In this document: positions 8,480 to 15,218 of the stretch, piece after piece | Position numbering within the stretch: the stretch's first letter is position 1 | Layout: every line of letters begins with the position of its first letter | DNA from: Isotricha intestinalis | Lineage: Eukaryota > Ciliophora > Litostomatea > Vestibuliferida > Isotrichidae | Reading direction: 5' to 3' | DNA: 17,939 nucleotides | Assembly: GCA_023807065.1 (NCBI GenBank) | Contig: JAJJLU010004133.1 | Coordinates: 1 to 17,939 of the forward strand | Program-made: the position numbers and the translations under genes | The notes under the pieces: model-generated | The model's database searches: none | What the model saw: only the letters and a program-made list of their open reading frames with translations | Told to the model about the DNA's origin: nothing

Positions 8480-9178
8480 TTATTTTTGCAAAAATTTTAT
8501 TAAATCTTGAATTATAGATGAAATAAAATACGGTAAATCTTTTCCACTTATACTTTTCTTATAATTATCTAAATTTATTTTTGGTTCAATTTCAATAATT
8601 TTATAAAATTTGAAATTAACATATTCTAAAATAATAAAACAATCATTAAACATAGAATTAATATTATCATTTAAAAATAATTGAATTTTAATTTTCGATT
8701 TATCAATTTTTTTAAAACTAATTCCAGATATTTTTTGATATAAATTTATATAATTTTCAATTTCATTCTTTATTCTAATTTCATTAAAATCAGAATTTAT
8801 TTCATTAATTTTATTTTCTTTATTAGTATATTCTTTAATTTCATTTTCATAAAAATTTTTAAATTGAGAGAAATAATGATATTTTGAATAAAGTACATTT
8901 TTATAATTTTGAATATCATCTTTATGAAATTCAAGTGAAGATTTTAATAAATTTAAACAAACATTTTTTCTTATATTTTTTTCATTTTCTTGTTTAATTT
9001 CTGCATAAACTTTTTTAATTTCCTCATTTTTTTTAAATAATGTTTTTTCTATTAAACTTAATTTTTGATTTATTTTTTTATTTTTCTCTGATAAAAAAGT
9101 ACTATTCTCTTCTTTTGTTTTATTCATTATTTGAATAATATTATCATATATTTTATTTGTTTCTTCTGAATTAGTCAT
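8480..9178 (-). CDS. Candidate kinetochore protein Spc25 (left-arm copy)
   Basis: This 232-aa protein has the architecture of Spc25 (usually ~220-235 aa): a charged coiled coil over about residues 10-145 and a small globular C-terminus. The latter begins YQKISGISFKKID (147-159), then KIKIQLFLND (162-171), a mid strand FIILEYVNFKFYKIIEIEP (181-199) and a final SGKDLPYFISSIIQDLIKFL (211-230). These line up in order with the Spc25 plan: short helix, L-F-F-NI strand, F-F strand, Y-V---P, and a last helix near D--FIR-MR. If correct, it is part of the Ndc80 complex that couples kinetochores to spindle microtubules. Residue identity is weak, and another RWD-like or coiled-coil protein is possible. 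At least its first ~58 codons are duplicated in the right arm. Its stop-proximal part has no visible partner because the window ends. Confidence 0.5.
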   Translation of the reverse strand: MTNSEETNKIYDNIIQIMNKTKEENSTFLSEKNKKINQKLSLIEKTLFKKNEEIKKVYAEIKQENEKNIRKNVCLNLLKSSLEFHKDDIQNYKNVLYSKYHYFSQFKNFYENEIKEYTNKENKINEINSDFNEIRIKNEIENYINLYQKISGISFKKIDKSKIKIQLFLNDNINSMFNDCFIILEYVNFKFYKIIEIEPKINLDNYKKSISGKDLPYFISSIIQDLIKFLQK

Positions 9179-9274
9179 TTTTAAATTGAATTTAAATTAT
9201 TTATTTAATTATTTTAAGATAATTATTAATTATATAATCTTAAATTAAATAATTATTTAATATATATAATATAT

Positions 9275-9907
9275 TCATATCTTTTTTCTTTTAAAAGAAA
9301 TATCACTAGATTTTATTATTTTCTTTTTCCTTTTTTTTATCAAAGATAATTCATTATTTCTTTTATCTTTTTTATTATTATTATTTTCATTTTCTTTTTC
9401 AAAAGAATCTTCTAATTTATTGTTTTTAGTTAAATGCATTTGTGAAATACTTTTTCTAATTTTTTTTTTTAAATCTAAATTACAAGAATAAATCATTGAT
9501 GAGAATTTTTCTTCAGAAAAAGAATGTTCATTTAAATTTTTAACACACCTTTTCTTATTTTTAGTTTCAGTTTTTTTTTTATCTTTTTCATTACTTTCTA
9601 ATAAATTAAATTTATTAATGTATTCATTTATTTTTTCTTCAGGTAAATTTATCCACATTGAAGATAATATTTTAAAATTAAGATTTTGTTTATTTTTATT
9701 TTCTTTTATTTTTTCTTGGCAAAATAAATAATATGCATTTAAAGGTTTTTTACTTGTGAAACTTATATTTTTATTATTGTTTTTTGAATTTTTTCTTGAT
9801 TTATAAGAAGTTGAATCTGAATCTTCAAATTTATTATCTTCAATATGATTATTTAATTCTTTTAATTTACTATTTTCTTTCTTTTTCTTTGAAATTCCTT
9901 TTTTCAT
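9275..9907 (-). CDS. HMG-box protein (left-arm copy)
   Basis: This is a 210-aa, strongly basic protein with one HMG box at about 53-105. The box starts KKPLNAYYLFCQEKIKEN, matching the canonical KRPLSAYMLF opening. FKILSSMWINLPEEKINEYI (78-97) follows, matching the I-K-LG-MWK-LS-EEK--Y core including its key Trp. The N-terminal 50 residues are Lys/Ser/Asp-rich. The C-terminus has clusters such as KKRKKKIIK and KRKKI that would serve as nuclear localisation signals. HMG boxes bind and bend the DNA minor groove, so a chromatin or transcription role is likely; sequence specificity cannot be told. It is the only gene in the window ending in TGA (9275-9277). It is 96 bp upstream of the Spc25-like gene on the same strand and divergent from the 564-aa gene across 123 bp. 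An identical copy lies at 17037-17669. Confidence 0.8.
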   Translation of the reverse strand: MKKGISKKKKENSKLKELNNHIEDNKFEDSDSTSYKSRKNSKNNNKNISFTSKKPLNAYYLFCQEKIKENKNKQNLNFKILSSMWINLPEEKINEYINKFNLLESNEKDKKKTETKNKKRCVKNLNEHSFSEEKFSSMIYSCNLDLKKKIRKSISQMHLTKNNKLEDSFEKENENNNNKKDKRNNELSLIKKRKKKIIKSSDISFKRKKI

Positions 9908-10030
9908 TTGTATTTTTTATTTAATATTTAAAATTCAAATTTAAATAAAAAATAATAATTTAAGTAAAAAAATATTAAATCAATTACACAATTTAAAAAA
10001 ATGATTTTTTTAAATAATATTTAAATAATA
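9908..10030. promoter_or_regulatory. Divergent spacer between HMG-box and 564-aa genes (left arm)
   Basis: These 123 bp of almost pure A/T separate two divergent ATGs and presumably drive both genes. The mirror spacer at 16914-17036 is identical base for base on comparison. No specific motif was recognised beyond A/T tracts. Confidence 0.35.
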
Positions 10031-11725
10031 ATGTCAAATATAAATATATCAGAAAAAGAATTAAATGAATTAAATGAATCAATTAAAATTATAGTTTTAG
10101 AATATTCTTCAAAAAAAGAAACAATGGAAAAAATAAAACCAATTATTTTAGAACTTAAAACAGAATACAATAATAAAATAAAAGTATATCAAGAAATAAC
10201 AAAAAAATTAATTTCAGAAGAAAATTTAATAGAAGATATTGAAAATAAAATAGTAAAATTAGAAAAAAAACAAAAATTATTATTAATAAATTTAAATAAA
10301 GAATGTTATAATCATTTAGTAGAAATTTCCCAAAACATAAATAATAAACTTTCATATGATACTTTATCAAATTTTCTAAAATTTTTAATGATAAAATTTA
10401 ATGATCCTTATGAAGGAATATTAATATTTAGAAATGAATTTGAGTTAAAATGCTTATTATATTATTTAAATAAAATATATTTAAATTTAGATAATACTAA
10501 TATTGAGAAATATAAAGAATATTATATTTCATATCAAGAAAACTCAAAATTAATTTTTCAATATCCTTTTGATTTTTTATATGAATATTTAGGAACAATT
10601 TTTTCTAAAATAGAATTAAAAAATAAATTAAATGTAATGAAAAATGAAATAAATAAAGAAATAGAAAATAAAAATAAAATGTTTTTAACTTTAAAAAAAA
10701 TAGAAACAGAAATTAAGCAAAATGATTCTTTATATCGTTCAATAGCAATGTATAGAAAGTTAATAAATAAAATATTAGAAAAATATAAAGAAAGTGTAGA
10801 AAATAAAGATTATAATTCTTTAAAGCAAATATTAATGACAATTGAAAAAACAAAAAATATTAATCAAGTAAATAATATAGATGGAATAAGTTCATTATCA
10901 ATGAAGAGTGAATATACTTTAACTGAAAATTCTTCTGTTAATAACTTAAGTATAAGTTATATTATTTTACCTAATCTTAATAATAATGGAGTTATTAATT
11001 TAGAAGAAAGAAAAAAGAAAAAAAAAATAAGTGTTAAAGTTGAAGAAATAAAAACTAATAAAACTTCAAAAAAAAATAATAAAAAAATTAATGAAAAATA
11101 TAGAGATGATAATTCAATTAATTCTTCATCATCAAAAAATAAATCAATAAATAAAGATAATAGTATTTCAATTTCAGAAATTAAAATAAAAGAAAAGAAA
11201 AATATAAGTGAAGATGAAAAATTAAAAGAAAAATTAAGTGATAATAAAAGTGAAGAAATTTCATATGAAAATTTAAAAACAAATGAAAATATAGAAGAGC
11301 CTTCAACAATAAATACAAATACAATAAATACAAATAATAAGTTCATTTCAAAAGAAGAAAATGAAGAATTTTATAAGAGAATAATTCCTGAAAAATTAAA
11401 AGGAAAAAATAAAAGAAATAATAATAATAATATAAAAACTAATAATCATTATAAAACAAAAGAAGATAATTTAATATTAAATAAAGATTTAAAATTAACT
11501 GGATTAAATAATATAACATTAATACAAAATTCAATTTGTGATGAAATTCTTTCAAATAGTGTAATAAAACCTTCAGATAAGAATTATATAAATGAGTTAA
11601 ATAAAAAAAATAATAAAGTAAATTTTTATTTAAATCCAGAATTATTAAAAAAAAAAGAAGAATTTAATAATTTAATAATTGAAAAACCAATTGAAACTTC
11701 AAATTGTTGTATTTCATGTACATAA
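10031..11725 (+). CDS. 564-aa coiled-coil protein with Cys-rich C-terminus, function unknown (left-arm copy)
   Basis: Residues ~3-95 are a charged helix likely to coil. About 90-190 looks more folded, with hydrophobic stretches such as LSNFLKFLMIKF and LKCLLYYLNKIYLNL. A second coiled coil spans ~195-275. From ~275 to ~540 the chain is Lys/Asn/Ser-rich low complexity, probably disordered. The final seven residues are NCCISCT. The cysteine cluster is not a CaaX box, because there is no Cys four from the end. It could be palmitoylated or bind metal; similar CC-SCT endings come to mind from ciliate coiled-coil proteins. There is no signal peptide or membrane span. The gene diverges from the HMG-box gene and converges on the 327-aa gene over 109 bp. 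The right-arm copy encodes the same protein; one third-position change (11050, ATA to ATT, both Ile) was found. Confidence 0.75.
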   Translation: MSNINISEKELNELNESIKIIVLEYSSKKETMEKIKPIILELKTEYNNKIKVYQEITKKLISEENLIEDIENKIVKLEKKQKLLLINLNKECYNHLVEISQNINNKLSYDTLSNFLKFLMIKFNDPYEGILIFRNEFELKCLLYYLNKIYLNLDNTNIEKYKEYYISYQENSKLIFQYPFDFLYEYLGTIFSKIELKNKLNVMKNEINKEIENKNKMFLTLKKIETEIKQNDSLYRSIAMYRKLINKILEKYKESVENKDYNSLKQILMTIEKTKNINQVNNIDGISSLSMKSEYTLTENSSVNNLSISYIILPNLNNNGVINLEERKKKKKISVKVEEIKTNKTSKKNNKKINEKYRDDNSINSSSSKNKSINKDNSISISEIKIKEKKNISEDEKLKEKLSDNKSEEISYENLKTNENIEEPSTINTNTINTNNKFISKEENEEFYKRIIPEKLKGKNKRNNNNNIKTNNHYKTKEDNLILNKDLKLTGLNNITLIQNSICDEILSNSVIKPSDKNYINELNKKNNKVNFYLNPELLKKKEEFNNLIIEKPIETSNCCISCT

Positions 11726-11834
11726 ATAAATTAAAAAAATTATATATTAAATTTAAACACATATTTTAAATGGTATAATAAACACTTAATAAAAAAAACA
11801 TATATAAAATACAAAAGAAAAAAAAATACACTTA

Positions 11835-12818
11835 TTATTTATTTTCTTTATTTAAATTATTAGAAATTTCTTCCATTTTTTTTTTACTTCTTTGTATTAA
11901 ATCAATAAGAGAAAAATGAATAATTTCAGGACCTTCTAATTCATCAAATTTAGTATTTAAAGTATTTGGTTTTGTATTTTCATTAGTATGAAAATTTCCT
12001 TTGTTTAAATTATTAATTTTATTATTCCTATTAAATAATATATTATATTTATTTTCTGTTTCTACTTCAGAACAATTTGAATCTGTTTTCTTCATTGAAT
12101 TATTTTTATTTCTTGATTTCTTATTTTTTATTTCTGAATTATTATTATTAAAAAAATTTATACTTTTATTCTTATTATTTTTATTTATTGGAGATATTTC
12201 TTGATTATTTTTTTTTATTATTATATTTGTGTTTAAATTAAAAATTTTTTTTGGATAAATATTATCTCTTCTAAAATTATTATGAGTATGCTTTAAACTT
12301 TTAATATTTGAATCTATTTCTCTCATACTTAAATTTTTATTTCTTGATGATTTATTTTTATTATTTATATTATAAGATTCATTTTTTTTTGAATTTTGAA
12401 AAATTAAATTTGACTTTTTATTACTTGTATAATATATATTACTTTCAGAAATAAAATTTTTATTTGAACGATTTTTATTACTTTTATTTAATTCATTATT
12501 TTTTTGTTGAAAATATTTTTCTATTATTTTTGAAAAAGAATGAAAATGGAAACTATTTTTTTTTAAAGGTTTATTATCTATATTAAAAGAATTAAAAGAT
12601 GTTTGACTAAAGTTTTTTTTATAATTTACTTTAGAAGCAGAAAAATTATATTTTCTTAAATTATTATCCTTATAATTTTTATTAACTTTATTTGGTTTTA
12701 TTTTATCAATATATTTTCCATATAAACTATTTACTCCTGTACTACATGATTTTATTAATTTATTTCTTGATTTATCATGGAAAATTTCAGTATTTGAAAT
12801 TAAAGAAATTTTACTCAT
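11835..12818 (-). CDS. 327-aa Asn/Lys/Ser-rich protein with conserved-looking C-terminal GPE motif (left-arm copy)
   Basis: Most of the chain (about 40-285) is low-complexity Asn, Lys and Ser with no visible fold, probably disordered and possibly phosphorylated. The N-terminus has STGVNSLYGKYIDKIK. The C-terminus holds the only clearly conserved-looking part, FDELEGPEIIHFSLIDLIQR (291-310), running into the helix SKKKMEEISNNL. A similar ELEGPE--HF---N--Q---K element is, from memory, widespread in uncharacterised ciliate proteins; I cannot name it. There is no signal peptide, membrane segment or catalytic motif. The ATG follows AAAAGTATTAA. The gene diverges from the central gene across 167 bp. 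An identical protein is encoded at 14126-15109. Confidence 0.7.
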   Translation of the reverse strand: MSKISLISNTEIFHDKSRNKLIKSCSTGVNSLYGKYIDKIKPNKVNKNYKDNNLRKYNFSASKVNYKKNFSQTSFNSFNIDNKPLKKNSFHFHSFSKIIEKYFQQKNNELNKSNKNRSNKNFISESNIYYTSNKKSNLIFQNSKKNESYNINNKNKSSRNKNLSMREIDSNIKSLKHTHNNFRRDNIYPKKIFNLNTNIIIKKNNQEISPINKNNKNKSINFFNNNNSEIKNKKSRNKNNSMKKTDSNCSEVETENKYNILFNRNNKINNLNKGNFHTNENTKPNTLNTKFDELEGPEIIHFSLIDLIQRSKKKMEEISNNLNKENK

Positions 12819-12985
12819 TTAATACTTTTTTAATTATTAATTTAAAATTATGGTTTGAAAATTATATTAACTTTTCTTTAATAAAATACTTTTATAAATT
12901 AATTCATAATTAAAATGAAAGAAATTTATGCTTTATTTAAAGAAATAATAAATATTTTAATTAATAATTGTTTATAAATTTTTAA
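12819..12985. promoter_or_regulatory. Divergent spacer between 327-aa and central genes (left arm)
   Basis: This is a 167-bp A/T-rich spacer between two divergent ATGs, presumably a bidirectional promoter. The mirror spacer at 13959-14125 differs by one base: T at 12949, where a perfect mirror of T at 13995 would require A. No specific motif was recognised. Confidence 0.35.
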
Positions 12986-13474
12986 ATGAGTTTTAGAATG
13001 GATGTAAAAGAAAAACTAGATTTAATTAAATATAGGAAAATGATATTAAAAAATAAGGATATGATATATCTAGAAAAGAAAAAAACAATTAATAATAATT
13101 CTTACTCAGATACTCATATTTTTCATAAAACAAAATTAAAAGAATTTAATAAAACACAAGAAAAATTAGATTCTGAAAAAGAAAAATTAATGGAAGAAAA
13201 TACCAAATTTTTAAATTCATATAATTCAATTAGAAAAATATTTCCTAAAAAAATTGAAGAAAGTTTTAAAGATTTATTAATTGAATATAAAGAGAAAGGA
13301 TATAAAAAACCGAATTTTTCATTAAAAAGAAATTTATTTAGACCAAATCCTCTTTTAATGGAAAATAATAAGTTATTAGGATATTATATTGAAAAAAGAA
13401 AGAAACAAAAAGTACCTAAATATATTTATAAAAATTTTATCGAAAAAAAAGAAGACAAACATTTATCTTTTTAA
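12986..13474 (+). CDS. Central palindrome gene, left copy, 162 aa, probably 3'-truncated
   Basis: The frame starts MSFRMDVKEKLDLIKYRK and is helical and charged up to about residue 105. A basic region follows with SLKRNLFRPNPLLMENNKLL (112-131) and YYIEKRKKQKVPKYIYK. No family was recognised, and there is no signal peptide or membrane segment. Its stop TAA (13472-13474) begins on the single unpaired base of the palindrome centre, so the stop exists only because the sequence turns back there. The protein ends KKEDKHLSF. It shares its first 162 residues with the 173-aa mirror gene, which differs only in its tail, and it overlaps that gene tail-to-tail over 13437-13474. The native gene probably continued past the breakpoint, with its 3' end absent here; alternatively the short form is genuine. 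Any 3' UTR would be antisense to its own coding sequence. Confidence 0.55.
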   Translation: MSFRMDVKEKLDLIKYRKMILKNKDMIYLEKKKTINNNSYSDTHIFHKTKLKEFNKTQEKLDSEKEKLMEENTKFLNSYNSIRKIFPKKIEESFKDLLIEYKEKGYKKPNFSLKRNLFRPNPLLMENNKLLGYYIEKRKKQKVPKYIYKNFIEKKEDKHLSF

Positions 13475-13958
13475 AAGATAAATGTTTGTCTTCTTTTTTT
13501 TCGATAAAATTTTTATAAATATATTTAGGTACTTTTTGTTTCTTTCTTTTTTCAATATAATATCCTAATAACTTATTATTTTCCATTAAAAGAGGATTTG
13601 GTCTAAATAAATTTCTTTTTAATGAAAAATTCGGTTTTTTATATCCTTTCTCTTTATATTCAATTAATAAATCTTTAAAACTTTCTTCAATTTTTTTAGG
13701 AAATATTTTTCTAATTGAATTATATGAATTTAAAAATTTGGTATTTTCTTCCATTAATTTTTCTTTTTCAGAATCTAATTTTTCTTGTGTTTTATTAAAT
13801 TCTTTTAATTTTGTTTTATGAAAAATATGAGTATCTGAGTAAGAATTATTATTAATTGTTTTTTTCTTTTCTAGATATATCATATCCTTATTTTTTAATA
13901 TCATTTTCCTATATTTAATTAAATCTAGTTTTTCTTTTACATCCATTCTAAAACTCAT
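13437..13958 (-). CDS. Central palindrome gene, right copy, 173 aa, reads through the dyad
   Basis: This is the mirror of the gene at 12986-13474 and identical over the first 162 residues (helical N-terminus, NLFRPNPLLMENNKLL block). On this strand the central base is A, not T, so TTT-TAA becomes TTT-AAA and the frame continues. It crosses the axis and reads 11 residues from the antisense of its own gene, KKINVCLLFFR, before a TAA. This hydrophobic tail is a by-product of the inversion, not a likely native C-terminus. No family was recognised. Together with its twin it suggests the breakpoint fell inside a longer gene. Confidence 0.5.
   Translation of the reverse strand: MSFRMDVKEKLDLIKYRKMILKNKDMIYLEKKKTINNNSYSDTHIFHKTKLKEFNKTQEKLDSEKEKLMEENTKFLNSYNSIRKIFPKKIEESFKDLLIEYKEKGYKKPNFSLKRNLFRPNPLLMENNKLLGYYIEKRKKQKVPKYIYKNFIEKKEDKHLSFKKINVCLLFFR
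13441..13503. repeat. Palindrome centre (dyad axis at base 13472)
   Basis: The sequence mirrors perfectly around a single T at 13472. ATTTATCTTTT (13461-13471) faces AAAAGATAAAT (13473-13483), and the match runs outward without a break through the rest of both arms. There is no loop or spacer beyond that one base. A loop-less centre is unusual for stable genomic palindromes and typical either of a copied hairpin end or of a fold-back artefact. The axis falls inside the stop codon of the central gene. Confidence 0.97.
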
Positions 13959-14125
13959 TTAAAAATTTATAAACAATTATTAATTAAAATATTTTTTATT
14001 TCTTTAAATAAAGCATAAATTTCTTTCATTTTAATTATGAATTAATTTATAAAAGTATTTTATTAAAGAAAAGTTAATATAATTTTCAAACCATAATTTT
14101 AAATTAATAATTAAAAAAGTATTAA
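13959..14125. promoter_or_regulatory. Divergent spacer between central and 327-aa genes (right arm)
   Basis: This mirrors 12819-12985 with one base difference at 13995, which makes a T6 run here where the left arm reads TATT on the same strand. It is A/T-rich, with no recognised motif; the promoter role is inferred from two divergent starts. Confidence 0.35.
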
Positions 14126-15109
14126 ATGAGTAAAATTTCTTTAATTTCAAATACTGAAATTTTCCATGATAAATCAAGAAATAAATTAATAAAATCATGT
14201 AGTACAGGAGTAAATAGTTTATATGGAAAATATATTGATAAAATAAAACCAAATAAAGTTAATAAAAATTATAAGGATAATAATTTAAGAAAATATAATT
14301 TTTCTGCTTCTAAAGTAAATTATAAAAAAAACTTTAGTCAAACATCTTTTAATTCTTTTAATATAGATAATAAACCTTTAAAAAAAAATAGTTTCCATTT
14401 TCATTCTTTTTCAAAAATAATAGAAAAATATTTTCAACAAAAAAATAATGAATTAAATAAAAGTAATAAAAATCGTTCAAATAAAAATTTTATTTCTGAA
14501 AGTAATATATATTATACAAGTAATAAAAAGTCAAATTTAATTTTTCAAAATTCAAAAAAAAATGAATCTTATAATATAAATAATAAAAATAAATCATCAA
14601 GAAATAAAAATTTAAGTATGAGAGAAATAGATTCAAATATTAAAAGTTTAAAGCATACTCATAATAATTTTAGAAGAGATAATATTTATCCAAAAAAAAT
14701 TTTTAATTTAAACACAAATATAATAATAAAAAAAAATAATCAAGAAATATCTCCAATAAATAAAAATAATAAGAATAAAAGTATAAATTTTTTTAATAAT
14801 AATAATTCAGAAATAAAAAATAAGAAATCAAGAAATAAAAATAATTCAATGAAGAAAACAGATTCAAATTGTTCTGAAGTAGAAACAGAAAATAAATATA
14901 ATATATTATTTAATAGGAATAATAAAATTAATAATTTAAACAAAGGAAATTTTCATACTAATGAAAATACAAAACCAAATACTTTAAATACTAAATTTGA
15001 TGAATTAGAAGGTCCTGAAATTATTCATTTTTCTCTTATTGATTTAATACAAAGAAGTAAAAAAAAAATGGAAGAAATTTCTAATAATTTAAATAAAGAA
15101 AATAAATAA
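14126..15109 (+). CDS. 327-aa Asn/Lys/Ser-rich protein (right-arm copy)
   Basis: This is the mirror copy of the gene at 11835-12818, and the encoded protein is identical in all 327 residues. It is mostly Asn/Lys/Ser low complexity, with the conserved-looking C-terminal element FDELEGPEIIHFSLIDLIQR at 291-310 followed by a short charged helix. No known family was recognised. The ORF is intact with TAA stop and the same start context, so this copy shows no decay. It converges with the 564-aa copy over a 109-bp spacer that matches its partner exactly. Confidence 0.7.
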   Translation: MSKISLISNTEIFHDKSRNKLIKSCSTGVNSLYGKYIDKIKPNKVNKNYKDNNLRKYNFSASKVNYKKNFSQTSFNSFNIDNKPLKKNSFHFHSFSKIIEKYFQQKNNELNKSNKNRSNKNFISESNIYYTSNKKSNLIFQNSKKNESYNINNKNKSSRNKNLSMREIDSNIKSLKHTHNNFRRDNIYPKKIFNLNTNIIIKKNNQEISPINKNNKNKSINFFNNNNSEIKNKKSRNKNNSMKKTDSNCSEVETENKYNILFNRNNKINNLNKGNFHTNENTKPNTLNTKFDELEGPEIIHFSLIDLIQRSKKKMEEISNNLNKENK

Positions 15110-15218
15110 TAAGTGTATTTTTTTTTCTTTTGTATTTTATATATGTTTTTTTTATTAAGTGTTTATTATACCATTTAAAATATGTGTTTAAATTTAATAT
15201 ATAATTTTTTTAATTTAT

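Larger units (their letters stand above)
9004..13471. repeat. Left arm of giant near-perfect palindrome (visible part)
   Basis: Every position here pairs as reverse complement with 13473-17939. Partner coordinates sum to 26944 from the centre to about 9260, and to 26943 farther out because of a 1-nt indel. Checked landmarks are the starts and stops of four complete genes plus the start of the Spc25-like gene. I compared all spacers base by base and the coding parts through their translations. The differences seen are one indel and four substitutions. The arm probably continues left of 9004, because its partner is simply cut by the window end. Confidence 0.97.

Noticed and set aside
9275..9277. 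TGA ending the HMG-box gene as a recoded sense codon
   Set aside because: Reading through would add only five codons before a TAA, and Trp elsewhere is TGG. A normal stop is the simpler explanation. TAA clearly acts as stop at the ends of calcineurin A and DNALI1, so a Tetrahymena-type code is excluded.
13441..13503. Rho-independent-style terminator, transposon terminal repeat or hairpin telomere motif at the centre
   Set aside because: The inverted repeat is not local but continues for over 4 kb on each side. No transposase, target duplication, or G-rich telomere repeat is present.
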